From positions 1 through 64,000 of the forward strand of contig NZ_JXMU01000020.1 of assembly GCF_001293565.1 (NCBI RefSeq): 64,000 nucleotides of DNA. Reading direction: 5' to 3'. This DNA is from Ahrensia marina (GTDB taxonomy: Bacteria; Pseudomonadota; Alphaproteobacteria; Rhizobiales; Rhizobiaceae). Under the pieces are notes generated by a model, which made no database searches, was not told where the DNA came from, and saw only the letters and a program-made list of their open reading frames with translations. Made by a program: the position numbers and the translations under genes. How positions within the stretch are numbered: the stretch's first letter is position 1; every line of letters starts with the position of its first letter. Shown one piece after another: positions 35,183 to 43,358 of the stretch.

Positions 35183-35209
35183 AACTGGTTACCGGCAATT
35201 TGCAGAGCC

Positions 35210-35809
35210 TTAGAACGGGTTCCATGTCGGCATTGGTGTCAGCTTCAGATAGCCAACGGATACGCCAAGGCGCGCGCCAACACCTGTGCGAACCGGCACA
35301 AGCAGAATATTGTTGCGTTTCAAGACGTGCATACCAACACCCGCGATCAGATAGGCGGAGCCTTGCACACCGCCATAACGGCCGTGCAATGATTGAACAC
35401 TGTCCAGATTATAGACCAGCATCATCGTGCGTCCGCCATCACCACCATAGTCAAAACCGATCGACGGACCCTGCCAGAACACATTGTGGTCGCCCACATT
35501 CTTGGTATGCAGCGTACCTTCGCCATATGTCAGACCGCCGACAAATGCGCCGCTGCCTTCCTGTCCAAGAACATAGCCGTTCGGCATGCCGTAGCGGGCA
35601 AATGCCTGCTCAATGGTCTGGGCAACCGCACTGGACGTACTGCCGAAAAAGCGGTGTCCGGCATCAATCATTTCGCCAAGAGCATAGGTATCAGGACGCG
35701 CCTGGGCAGAAGCCTTGGATGGTGCCATTGCAACAATGACCATCGCAACAAAAGCCGTCAGAGCCGTGATCAGACGAATTTGGGACGTTAAATGGGATGT
35801 TATTCGCAT
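35210..35809 (-). CDS. DUF1134 domain-containing exported protein
   Basis: A 199-residue secreted or lipid-associated protein. A signal peptide (basic start, hydrophobic core LITALTAFVAMVIVAMAP, cleavage near ASA-QA at about 36) precedes the DUF1134 domain, with its Gly-rich strands (GYVLGQEGSGAFVGGLTYGEG, GPSIGFDYGGDGGRT). The family resembles YSC84-type lipid-binding proteins, but its function is not established. The frame extends to 35833. The ATG at 35809 has AAGGA at seven bases and gives a proper signal sequence. A terminator follows. The 260-base gap up to chpT holds both promoters. Confidence 0.87.
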   Translation of the reverse strand: MRITSHLTSQIRLITALTAFVAMVIVAMAPSKASAQARPDTYALGEMIDAGHRFFGSTSSAVAQTIEQAFARYGMPNGYVLGQEGSGAFVGGLTYGEGTLHTKNVGDHNVFWQGPSIGFDYGGDGGRTMMLVYNLDSVQSLHGRYGGVQGSAYLIAGVGMHVLKRNNILLVPVRTGVGARLGVSVGYLKLTPMPTWNPF

Positions 35810-36069
35810 GTTTATTGTCCTTACTCTCAACAAACCCGCACAAAAAACGCAAAGCGGGGAAAAATAGGGAAATGGCGCTTAAGCCGCCATCAATCATATT
35901 ATTCAAATTACACCGATGAAGTTTCCAGTTTATTAAGGAAAAATTGCACCTTTTTAATTAACCAAGACCAAGGTTTGAAAAACCAAGCACAGGGCGGTAT
36001 TGCCCTGTAAAGACCGTACCGGTAGGTTCTCGACCTATCTACTTTGTTGATTTGAAAGATGGACTCCCT

Positions 36070-36696
36070 ATGGCCCTCGTTGAACTTTCTGCCTCCGACC
36101 TCGCTTCCCTCCTCTGCAGCCGTGTTTGCCACGATGTGATTTCACCTGTTGGTGCAATCAATAACGGGCTTGAATTGCTCGATGACGGTGGTGCTGACGA
36201 AGATGCGATGGATCTTATTCGTCAAAGTGCCGTCAATGCATCGGCACGATTGCAATTCGCACGCATCGCCTTTGGCGCTGCCGGCTCCGCCGGTGTGCAG
36301 ATTGACACGGGCGACGCAAAAGCCGTTGCAGAAAACTACATTAAAAACGAAAAGCCTGAATTTACATGGACCGGCCCGCGCGCCTATCTCGCCAAAAGCA
36401 AGGTAAAACTGATACTTAACACCTTGCTCATTGGTATCGGCTCGATTCCGCGCGGCGGCAGTTTGGATTTTGACCTTCAGGTGGATGGCGAGGATTGCAG
36501 CTTTACGATCACAGCCATGGGGCGGATGAAGCGCATTCCGCAAAAATTTCAGGACTATCTGGATGGCCGCATGGGCGAGGATCCGATCGATGCCCACTCC
36601 GTACAGTACTATTACACCATCCTGCTGGCAAAAGAAGCGGGCATGGAAATCAGCACCTATATGGATGATGACAAGGTCGTTTATTCGGTAAAATAG
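36070..36696 (+). CDS. chpT: Histidine phosphotransferase ChpT
   Basis: ChpT passes phosphate from the hybrid kinase CckA to CtrA and CpdR and is central to the alphaproteobacterial cell-cycle relay. The phosphorylated histidine lies in the helix SLLCSRVCHDVISPVGAINNGLELL (H21 here), which matches the family exactly, followed by the degenerate ATPase-like domain. Length is 208 residues. The frame is open from a TTG at 36052, but the ATG at 36070 (MALVELSASDLA) gives the normal N-terminus. A strong terminator follows. It lies about 0.6 kb from the receiver gene end and close to ctrA, its phosphorylation target. Confidence 0.93.
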   Translation: MALVELSASDLASLLCSRVCHDVISPVGAINNGLELLDDGGADEDAMDLIRQSAVNASARLQFARIAFGAAGSAGVQIDTGDAKAVAENYIKNEKPEFTWTGPRAYLAKSKVKLILNTLLIGIGSIPRGGSLDFDLQVDGEDCSFTITAMGRMKRIPQKFQDYLDGRMGEDPIDAHSVQYYYTILLAKEAGMEISTYMDDDKVVYSVK

Positions 36697-36726
36697 CCTT
36701 TTAGAGCCCTATTTCATCGCATTTTG

Positions 36727-36767
36727 GCAGATCGATAAAATTTTATCGGTCTGCTTTTCTTTTTTTT
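36727..36767 (+). terminator. Terminator of chpT
   Basis: A nearly perfect palindrome GCAGATCGATAAAA/TTTTATCGGTCTGC (36727-36754) followed by TTTTC and eight T residues, 30 bases after the chpT stop codon. Confidence 0.85.
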
Positions 36768-36817
36768 CAGCTCTCTTTGCTAGGCATATTGCGGGGATAG
36801 ACTGAGTAAAAGGTAAG

Positions 36818-37192
36818 ATGATGGAAGTTTGTATGATTTTGGACGCATCAAGCGTCATTCGCAAAGTGGCAAAGCGCATTCTCACCAGCGAAGATATGGC
36901 TGTTGTAGAAGCCAAAAACAGTGCTGAAGCCATTTCTATGGCAGCGGCCCAAATGCCGGACTATATTATCGTCGATGCCGGTATCAATGATGGTCAATGC
37001 GACGATCTCATTCGTCAGTTGCGCAAAATGGACAGCAAAAACGAAGCCAAGATCATTTGCTGCATGACGCAGGTCGATCTTGCCGGCATGATGCGCGCGA
37101 AACGCGCCGGTGCGGACGAGTTCCTGCTAAAGCCATTTGATCGCCACCAACTGCTCGGCCAGTTCCGCACGATCCGCAAAGCGGCAGCTTAA
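36818..37192 (+). CDS. Single-domain response regulator receiver
   Basis: A 124-residue CheY-like receiver with no output domain. The phospho-acceptor D53 (YIIVDAGIND), T84 and K105 (LLKPFD) are present. At the acidic pocket only D9 is clear (MILDASSVIRK), where most receivers have two acidic residues, so metal binding may be altered. An AAAGG site precedes the tandem ATGs at 36818 and 36821. It lies between chpT and ctrA, so it may tune the CckA-ChpT relay as DivK or CpdR do, although it is neither by sequence. The role is inferred from position. Confidence 0.87.
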   Translation: MMEVCMILDASSVIRKVAKRILTSEDMAVVEAKNSAEAISMAAAQMPDYIIVDAGINDGQCDDLIRQLRKMDSKNEAKIICCMTQVDLAGMMRAKRAGADEFLLKPFDRHQLLGQFRTIRKAAA

Positions 37193-37210
37193 TATTAGAC
37201 TTCACGACAT

Positions 37211-37246
37211 GAAAAAACCCGCTCGGCATATACCGGGCGGGTTTAA
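37211..37246 (-). terminator. Terminator of ctrA (possibly bidirectional)
   Basis: AAACCCGC pairs with GCGGGTTT; on the minus strand the hairpin ends in six T residues, 24 bases after the ctrA stop. On the plus strand the tail is TTTAAT, weaker but able to end the receiver transcript. Confidence 0.8.
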
Positions 37247-37269
37247 TAGATAGAAATTTGCTTGAAAGC

Positions 37270-37971
37270 TTAAGCGATTTCTTGAAGTTCGTTCGCTTCC
37301 GGGTCACGCAATACATAGCCGCGGCCCCAGACAGTTTCGATGAAATTGATACCGCCGGATGCAGAATCAAGTTTCTTGCGAAGCTTACAGATAAATACGT
37401 CGATAATTTTCAGTTCCGGCTCATCCATACCGCCATAGAGATGGTTGAGGAACATTTCCTTGGTGAGCGTTGTGCCTTTGCGCAGTGAAAGTAGCTCAAG
37501 CATCTGGTATTCTTTACCTGTGAGATGTACGCGCTGGCCGCCAACCTCAACAGTTTTTGCGTCCAGATTAACAACCAGATCGCCGGTTGTAATAACGGAC
37601 TGTGCATGACCCTTGGAGCGACGGACGATCGCATGGATGCGCGCTACCAATTCGTCTTTATGGAAAGGTTTTGTCATATAGTCATCAGCACCGAAGCCGA
37701 GGCCGCGTACCTTGTCCTCAATGCCGGCCATACCGGATAGAATAAGGATAGGCGTTTTAACTTTCGACAAACGCAAAGTGCGAAGCACTTCATAACCGGA
37801 CATATCCGGCAAATTCAAATCAAGTAGAATAATGTCGTAATCATAGAGCTTGCCCAGATCGACACCTTCTTCACCTAAATCCGTCGTATAAACATTAAAG
37901 CTTTCCGACTTGAGCATCAGTTCGATGCTCTGGGCAATCGCACTATCATCCTCAATCAGCAAAACACGCAT
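37270..37971 (-). CDS. ctrA: Cell-cycle master response regulator CtrA
   Basis: An OmpR-type response regulator of 233 residues: receiver with the D8/D9 acidic pair, phospho-acceptor D51 ([18 protein letters not shown]) and LTKPF-like MTKPFHKDE, then a winged-helix DNA-binding domain (about 125-225, [23 protein letters not shown]). CtrA controls division, flagellar and DNA methylation genes in alphaproteobacteria. The frame reaches 38016, but the ATG at 37971 (MRVLLIEDD) has AAGGGG at good distance and is the conserved start. Upstream lie a TTAACCAT half-site and four GANTC sites, consistent with autoregulation and CcrM control. Confidence 0.97.
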   Translation of the reverse strand: MRVLLIEDDSAIAQSIELMLKSESFNVYTTDLGEEGVDLGKLYDYDIILLDLNLPDMSGYEVLRTLRLSKVKTPILILSGMAGIEDKVRGLGFGADDYMTKPFHKDELVARIHAIVRRSKGHAQSVITTGDLVVNLDAKTVEVGGQRVHLTGKEYQMLELLSLRKGTTLTKEMFLNHLYGGMDEPELKIIDVFICKLRKKLDSASGGINFIETVWGRGYVLRDPEANELQEIA

Positions 37972-38098
37972 TGTATTCCCCTTGTCCAGCATACGTTCGG
38001 GCCAAAACCGTGGCACCTACGTCTCTCGCAAATCACCCTGCCACCGAATGGTTAACAAATTATATTCCGGTTAGGCAAGCCTTCAAACTTTATTAAGT

Positions 38099-38191
38099 GA
38101 ATCAATGAAGTTATTGATTTATTTACTATAATTTAGGCAAATATTTTGAATCTTTTTGTAAAGAAACCCGCCTAAATGAATCAAATGACTC
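38099..38191. promoter_or_regulatory. Cluster of four GANTC (CcrM) sites in the ctrA-fliJ intergenic region
   Basis: Within 93 bases there are GAATC at 38099, GAATC at 38148, GAATC at 38178 and GACTC at 38187. Chance would give fewer than one. In addition the minus strand has TTAACCAT at 38055-38048, the CtrA half-site form, about 80 bases before the ctrA start. CcrM-methylated GANTC sites in ctrA promoters are known from Caulobacter and rhizobia, so hemimethylation-dependent timing is likely. The whole 428-base gap (37972-38399) has no gene and serves as the promoter region for ctrA and the FliJ-like gene. Confidence 0.7.
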
Positions 38192-38399
38192 AATAATCCT
38201 CTTAATTTCGACAAATAAGTGAAAGTCGTCCAATCGGTTTACTCCCCCTTAAAGGTTGAGAAGTATCATTAACGCAGGACGTAAACGAAAAGTTACCAAA
38301 TCAGTGTGTTTTGCAGATTGGTACCTTTTATTAAGTTTTAGGTCTGGTGTTTGTGTACGGGCCAACCATGAGCCCGAAGCGGTTTTGGAGTAATGAGTA

Positions 38400-38789
38400 A
38401 TGAAACCAAGAGACAATATGATCCGTCTCAAGCAATTTCAGGTAACTGAAAAGCATCGCCAAGTGATGCAGCTGGAAACAATGATCAACGAATTCGAGCG
38501 CATGGCAGGCGAACTCGACCATCAGATTCAAAACGAAGAAAAGAAAAGCGGCGTTACTGACATTGATAACTTCGCTTACCCGACATTTGCAAAAGCAGCG
38601 CGTGTGCGCCGCGACAATCTATTCAACTCAATAAAAGATCTAAAGGCACAGAAAGAAAGCGCCGAAGAACTTTTACTGGAAGCCGAAGCAGAACTTCAAA
38701 AAGCTGAAAAGCTTGAAGTGCGTGAAGCGCGCGGCAGCGCCGAGCCGGAACCGGAAAGCAAATACGACCGGCACGCCATGATTGGCTGA
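38400..38789 (+). CDS. fliJ: FliJ-like flagellar export chaperone
   Basis: A 129-residue highly charged helical protein. It starts with the RLKQFQVTEKHRQVMQLETMI segment (about 9-29) typical of FliJ and continues as an antiparallel coiled coil (about 70-110). FliJ escorts substrates and couples the flagellar export ATPase FliI to the gate. It is divergent from ctrA, as in other Hyphomicrobiales, and the shared control region suggests CtrA regulation. The ATG has GGAG nine bases upstream. No other flagellar gene lies in the window, so the assignment rests on sequence and synteny. Confidence 0.75.
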   Translation: MKPRDNMIRLKQFQVTEKHRQVMQLETMINEFERMAGELDHQIQNEEKKSGVTDIDNFAYPTFAKAARVRRDNLFNSIKDLKAQKESAEELLLEAEAELQKAEKLEVREARGSAEPEPESKYDRHAMIG

Positions 38790-38907
38790 GCATTACGCTC
38801 GCACTTTTAGCACAGACACAATCGTGCAACGTGAAGACATCTTCGCGCTGCGCGATTTTACGTATTTATAGCTTGCTAGAGATCATTTGCATCTCTATCT
38901 GCAAAAG

Positions 38908-39405
38908 ATGCGAATTTTAGCCGGATTACTGATCACGATTGCCGCTTTTTGTTTTGCGCTCGGCATAACATTGCCCTTGCTGCAAATGGAGCGGCTTTTC
39001 TTTTTGACCGACCGCCCTTCCCTTGTGGCTATCGTAAGCGGACTTTTTACCGCCGGTGATTTTGCGCTGGGCGTTTTGGTCGGCGGCGTATCATTGATAT
39101 TTCCCGCAGCGAAACTTCTCGCTCTGGCCGCGATGTTATCGGCCAAAAATTTAAACCAGATAACCGCGCACCGCGCCGGAAACTGGCTTGGCATCATTTC
39201 AAAATGGTCAATGCTGGATGTCTTGCTGGTTGCACTAACGGTTTTTGCTGCAAAAACATCGGGGCTTGCCACAGCAATCTCGCAGCCGGGCCTGTGGTTT
39301 TTCGCGGCCTCCACTTTGGCCGGTGCCATCGCTGCATCCATTGTTAAGCGCGAATTGAGCACAAACGCAAAAACGCCGCCTTCATTGAATGAAAGCGGCG
39401 CTTGA
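38908..39405 (+). CDS. PqiA-like (paraquat-inducible protein A family) membrane protein
   Basis: A 165-residue membrane protein with about four helices (about 4-24, 52-80, 98-118, 128-148). It contains the PqiA-family sequence KLLALAAMLSAKNL followed by H-R-x-G-x-W-x-x-I-x-S-K-W-SMLDVLLVAL, the conserved PqiA motif with the W-SM-DV core. It has one PqiA half rather than the usual two and lacks the Cys-rich zinc segment. PqiA proteins work with MCE proteins in lipid transport, but no MCE gene is adjacent. The frame can begin at a TTG (38887); the ATG at 38908 is preferred. Confidence 0.8.
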   Translation: MRILAGLLITIAAFCFALGITLPLLQMERLFFLTDRPSLVAIVSGLFTAGDFALGVLVGGVSLIFPAAKLLALAAMLSAKNLNQITAHRAGNWLGIISKWSMLDVLLVALTVFAAKTSGLATAISQPGLWFFAASTLAGAIAASIVKRELSTNAKTPPSLNESGA

Positions 39406-39448
39406 AAATTTCTGACTAAATTTTGCCGGAAATTACGGCGTAAAATCT

Positions 39449-39724
39449 CTAATGGCGATATTGCTGAATACGCGTAGTGCGCAATCCGGCCAAGCCATTT
39501 TCTTCGATGGAAGCCTGCCAGGAAAGATATTCCTCAACAGTCAGCGTATAACGGGCACACGCTTCATCGAGGCTTAAAAGGCCACCACGTACAGCAGCGA
39601 CAACTTCTGCCTTACGGCGGATAACCCAACGACGCGTCGACGCTGGAGGAAGATCATTGATCGTCAACGGGCTACCGTCCGGGCCAATGACATATTTTAC
39701 GCGTGGTCTAATCTGTTCGGTCAT
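39449..39724 (-). CDS. sciP: CtrA inhibitory protein SciP (DUF1153)
   Basis: A 91-residue DUF1153 protein matching SciP: RPRVKYVIGPDGSPLTINDLPP (taken in pieces, about 6-27), RRWVIRRKAEVVAAVRGGLLS and the helix-turn-helix-like EACARYTLTVEEYLSW. SciP binds CtrA at its promoters and blocks transcription in the G1 phase. The ATG at 39724 has GAGAG upstream; the frame extension to 39766 is rejected. It lies 1.7 kb from ctrA, rounding off the cell-cycle block. Upstream, at 39782-39796, there is a TTAA-N7-CTAA sequence, one base off the CtrA box, as expected if CtrA activates sciP. Confidence 0.93.
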   Translation of the reverse strand: MTEQIRPRVKYVIGPDGSPLTINDLPPASTRRWVIRRKAEVVAAVRGGLLSLDEACARYTLTVEEYLSWQASIEENGLAGLRTTRIQQYRH

Positions 39725-39905
39725 ACTACTCTCTACACAACTAACGACCTTCAATTCACAATCCACATTACGGTCACAGTTTTAAAAAAGCGCTAACCGC
39801 AGTGTAAGGAGTTGGTAATCTGTATGAATCAATTCCTGCGCATGTGTTTCATAAAAATACGCGAGTAATCAGCGCTCCAAGACCGGTCTATCCTGTCAAA
39901 CCGCT

Positions 39906-40631
39906 TTATACTTGGCCCGCGCGCTCGATCTCTTCTGCTGAAAGACCATATTTGGAACTGAAATGATGACGTGCCTTGATAAGGCGTTCATCATCCGGCC
40001 GCATGCCGAGCGTGCGGATAAATTCGACACGCTGTTGTTTTTTTAGTGTTTCGCGGTCTATGGCAGTTCCCATTGCTTTGTCGATAATCTGCCCGCCCGG
40101 CGAAACATGAAACCATTTTGAAAAATCGCGGAAGTGATGCTGGTTGTGCAGTGTTGTCACATGCCGCTCAACCCAGTTTTTATTGACGGGCAGATGGGCC
40201 GTCATATGAAACCACTCATAGCAAAGAAATGTCCCCACCCCGCCGACAAGTACAATTGAGGCGGCAAGCGACAACGCATATTGCGGAACGACAAGCCACA
40301 GCAGCGCCCAGACGATTGTAAAATTTATAATCAAAACAGGAATCGACACCCAGATTGGCGCGAAAAATAATTTCCGGTTGGTGGGAAAGTCATGATGTCC
40401 GTAATGGGCCTGATAAAGCACATTGAAGTAACGCTGTTTTTCAGGTGGCGGCAGATGAAAAATAAAGCGATGCAATGAATATTCATTCAGCATCTGCGCC
40501 GGAATACCGAGAAAAACAAAAAAGACACCCCACCATGATCCGTTCAGGACAAGAATTATGATTCCGGCCAGAAGCGCACAAATCATCGGAACAATGGAAT
40601 TGTGCGAAAAGATGAGTGACAGCCTGCTCAT
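39906..40631 (-). CDS. Fatty acid hydroxylase / sterol desaturase family protein
   Basis: A 241-residue membrane di-iron enzyme with the family histidine boxes HRFIFH (about 54-59), HYGHH (about 76-80), HMTAH (about 141-145) and HNQHH (about 162-166), and about four hydrophobic segments. It should hydroxylate or desaturate a lipid chain or carotenoid with O2; the substrate is not predictable. A GGGAGG ribosome site precedes the ATG. It is divergent from mnmA across 141 bases. The loops carrying the histidines would face the cytoplasm. Confidence 0.88.
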   Translation of the reverse strand: MSRLSLIFSHNSIVPMICALLAGIIILVLNGSWWGVFFVFLGIPAQMLNEYSLHRFIFHLPPPEKQRYFNVLYQAHYGHHDFPTNRKLFFAPIWVSIPVLIINFTIVWALLWLVVPQYALSLAASIVLVGGVGTFLCYEWFHMTAHLPVNKNWVERHVTTLHNQHHFRDFSKWFHVSPGGQIIDKAMGTAIDRETLKKQQRVEFIRTLGMRPDDERLIKARHHFSSKYGLSAEEIERAGQV

Positions 40632-40772
40632 AACGCCTCCCGGAACAGCTTACGTTCACGTAATCGTAAAAAGCGTAATATCTTATGCCGACCACATCAA
40701 GACAACAAAAGTGCTCCGCTCTTTCAATCGTTGTGAAAAACCACTATATCGGCCACCTGAAACGGAGCTGAT

Positions 40773-41966
40773 ATGCGTAACTCGCTCGACATTGCTAAAA
40801 AGCCGGAAGATACCCGCGTGGTTGTTGCCATGTCGGGCGGCGTTGATTCATCTGTTGTGGCTGGCCTTTTGCACAAAGAAGGTTACGAGGTCATCGGTAT
40901 TACGCTGCAACTTTACGACCACGGTGAAGCAACCCGCCGCACCGGATCATGCTGCGCTGGGCAGGATATTGATGACGCGCGCCGCGTTTGTGAAACGCTT
41001 GGCATACCGCATTATGTGCTCGATTATGAAAGCCGTTTCCGCGATGCGGTCATCGACGTATTTGCTGACAGCTATATTGCCGGTGAAACGCCGGTCCCAT
41101 GCATTTCCTGCAACCAGACCGTCAAATTTGCCGATCTGTTGAAAACAGCGAAAGATCTAGGCGCGGATTGCTTGGCGACCGGCCACTACATCAACTCGGT
41201 TGAAAAAGGCAATCGCCGCGTTTTAACCCGTCCCGTCGATGCGGATCGCGACCAGAGTTATTTTCTGTTTGCGACCACTCAGGAGCAGGTTAATTATGTG
41301 CGTTTTCCACTCGGCAATATGACGAAGGACGAAACGCGCCGCCATGCAGCCGATATGGGTCTGATTGTTGCTGACAAACCGGACAGTCAGGACATCTGCT
41401 TTGTGCCAAACGGCAAATATGCCGATGTGATCACAAAGCTGCGCCCCAATGCGGCACTTGCCGGCGACATTGTCCATATTGATGGCCGCGTACTCGGTCA
41501 ACATGAAGGCATTTTGCATTATACGATCGGCCAGCGCCGCGGCCTTGGCGTCTCGGTTGGCGATCCGCTTTATGTGGTCAAAATTGATGCGCGAACCCGC
41601 CGCGTTATTGTCGGCCCTGTCGAAGCGCTGGAAACCCACGTGCTTGAACTGCGCGATGTAAATTGGCTTGGCGATATGCCTGTCAGTGAAATACCTCAGG
41701 ACGGTGTCGATATTCTCGTACGCGTACGCTCCACACGGCCGCCGCGCCCTGCCCGTCTGTTTAACAAAGACGGCATGGTGACAGTGGAAGTGATTGACGG
41801 CGAACAGGGTGTTTCACCGGGTCAGGCATGTGTATTTTATGATGGCCAGGGTGCCGGATCGCGGGTTTTGGGCGGCGGCTTTATTGATAAAACACGCCGC
41901 GCGGAACATGTGGAAATTCAGCTTGCTGAACTGATGGAAAATCCGGCAACGGTCGCTGCCGAATAA
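40773..41966 (+). CDS. mnmA: tRNA 2-thiouridylase MnmA
   Basis: MnmA thiolates U34 of Lys, Glu and Gln tRNAs. The PP-loop SGGVDSS (about 21-27) opens the N-terminal adenylation domain. The catalytic Cys pair is present as CISCN-Q (first Cys near residue 110) and the D-SQDICFVP motif carries the second near 210. The GQRRGLGVS segment and C-terminal beta barrel complete a normal 397-residue enzyme. GGAG precedes the ATG. A palindromic repeat begins just after the stop codon and may end transcription. Confidence 0.95.
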   Translation: MRNSLDIAKKPEDTRVVVAMSGGVDSSVVAGLLHKEGYEVIGITLQLYDHGEATRRTGSCCAGQDIDDARRVCETLGIPHYVLDYESRFRDAVIDVFADSYIAGETPVPCISCNQTVKFADLLKTAKDLGADCLATGHYINSVEKGNRRVLTRPVDADRDQSYFLFATTQEQVNYVRFPLGNMTKDETRRHAADMGLIVADKPDSQDICFVPNGKYADVITKLRPNAALAGDIVHIDGRVLGQHEGILHYTIGQRRGLGVSVGDPLYVVKIDARTRRVIVGPVEALETHVLELRDVNWLGDMPVSEIPQDGVDILVRVRSTRPPRPARLFNKDGMVTVEVIDGEQGVSPGQACVFYDGQGAGSRVLGGGFIDKTRRAEHVEIQLAELMENPATVAAE

Positions 41967-41974
41967 ACTTTCCC

Positions 41975-42077
41975 CCGTCATCCTCGAACGAGGCGCACGC
42001 CGAGAGCCGGGGATCCAGTTTCGTGAATATCAAGGAAACCTTCGGCTCTGGATCCCGCATCAAGTGCGGGATGACGG
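41975..42077. repeat. Palindromic intergenic repeat element
   Basis: About 103 bases flanked by CCGTCATCC and GGGATGACGG, with an inner GGATCCAG / CTGGATCC pair and a GCCGAGAGCC / GGCTCTGG pair, so it can fold into one long branched hairpin. The sequence type (CCGTCATCCTCG...GGATCC...GCGGGATGACGG) is a dispersed short repeat common in alphaproteobacterial genomes. It fills the gap between mnmA and the convergent aminotransferase gene and may act as a terminator. Only one copy is in this window. Confidence 0.8.
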
Positions 42078-42087
42078 TGCAGCAGGA

Positions 42088-43230
42088 CTAGCCTGAAACG
42101 ACCTTTAAGCCATTGCGGCCAACATAATTGCGGATTTCTGAAATAACCCGATCCTGATCTTCTTCGGAAAGATAAGGGTGCATCGGCAAGCATAAAATGC
42201 GTGATGGTTTGGCTTCTGTTACCGGCAGGCCCTGCGGCGCCCACGGATATTTCGCATAGGCAACCTGCATGTGAAGCGGCTTGACATAATAAACAACCGA
42301 CGGAATGTCTTTTTCGCTCAAATGCGCGCGAAGTCCGTCGCGGTCATCGGTCTCAATCGCATATTGCGCCCAGGCAGAGCGCTGCCCCGCCACATTGCAC
42401 GCAGCCTGAACCACATCGCCCAGCTCATTGTGGTAACGCGCGGCAATACGGTTACGCGCTTCCATTTCTTCTTCAAGAATATCCAGTTTCTTGAGCAGAA
42501 CCGCTGCCTGAATTGTATCCAAGCGCGATGTCAGACCCACGCGCACATTGTCATACTGGCTCTGGCCTTTACCGTGAAAGGCAACCGAGCGCATAATCTC
42601 GGCATGGATCGCATCATTGGTCATGATCGCACCGCCATCGCCGTAACAGCCAAGCGGCTTGGCAGGATAAAAACTTGTTGCCGCCACATCACCGAACGAG
42701 CCGCAATATGCGCCTTTTGAAGTTGCGCCCAGCGCCTGCGCGGCATCTGAAATCACACGCACACCATGTTTGGCGGCAATCTGGCCAATAGCCTCATAAT
42801 CGGCAACAGCACCGAAAAGATCGACAGGGATAATCGCTTTCGGCTTCAGGCGGCCTTCTGCTTCGATCATCTGAATGGCCGCTTCAAGCGATTCTGTATC
42901 CATCAAATAGGTTTCAGGGTCGATATCAATGAAAACAGGCTCGGCACCCGCAAGCGCAACAACTTCAGCCGTGGAGGCAAACGTAAAGCTCGGCACAAAA
43001 ACAGCATCACCGCGGCCAATGCCCCACGCCATAAGCGGGATCAGCAAAGCGTCTGTGCCGCTCGCGCAGCCGATCACATGGTTGACGCCGACATAATCCG
43101 CCAGACGCTTTTCAAATTCAGCCACTTGTGGCCCGAGAATGTAAGCACCGCTTCGAACGACATCCAAGATTGCGTTTTCAAGGTCAGCGCCAAGGCGCTC
43201 ACGCTGTGCTGCAAGATCGATAAATTGCAT
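42088..43230 (-). CDS. DegT/DnrJ/EryC1/StrS family sugar aminotransferase
   Basis: A 380-residue PLP-dependent aminotransferase. The PLP lysine lies in the SFYPAKPLGCYGDGG motif (about residue 188), with the upstream G-T-DALL (GCASGTDALLIPLMA) cofactor loop at about 55-69. The family transfers an amino group to keto-sugar nucleotides for surface polysaccharide or antibiotic sugars. The Gfo/Idh/MocA gene upstream on the same strand (128-base gap) fits a nucleotide-amino-sugar pathway such as the WlbA/WlbE type. That pairing is inferred. No glycosyltransferase is nearby except the later acyltransferase at 48.9 kb. Confidence 0.9.
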   Translation of the reverse strand: MQFIDLAAQRERLGADLENAILDVVRSGAYILGPQVAEFEKRLADYVGVNHVIGCASGTDALLIPLMAWGIGRGDAVFVPSFTFASTAEVVALAGAEPVFIDIDPETYLMDTESLEAAIQMIEAEGRLKPKAIIPVDLFGAVADYEAIGQIAAKHGVRVISDAAQALGATSKGAYCGSFGDVAATSFYPAKPLGCYGDGGAIMTNDAIHAEIMRSVAFHGKGQSQYDNVRVGLTSRLDTIQAAVLLKKLDILEEEMEARNRIAARYHNELGDVVQAACNVAGQRSAWAQYAIETDDRDGLRAHLSEKDIPSVVYYVKPLHMQVAYAKYPWAPQGLPVTEAKPSRILCLPMHPYLSEEDQDRVISEIRNYVGRNGLKVVSG

Positions 43231-43358
43231 AGTTTCCCCGGTAGAACCGCCAAACGGCTCAAGTTTTCATATTAGCCCGCAAATCGCACTATCGCGGAAA
43301 AGCGCTTAAATCCATAGGTTTCAGATCACACCTTCAAGACAAATGTAACAGCAGGTGA

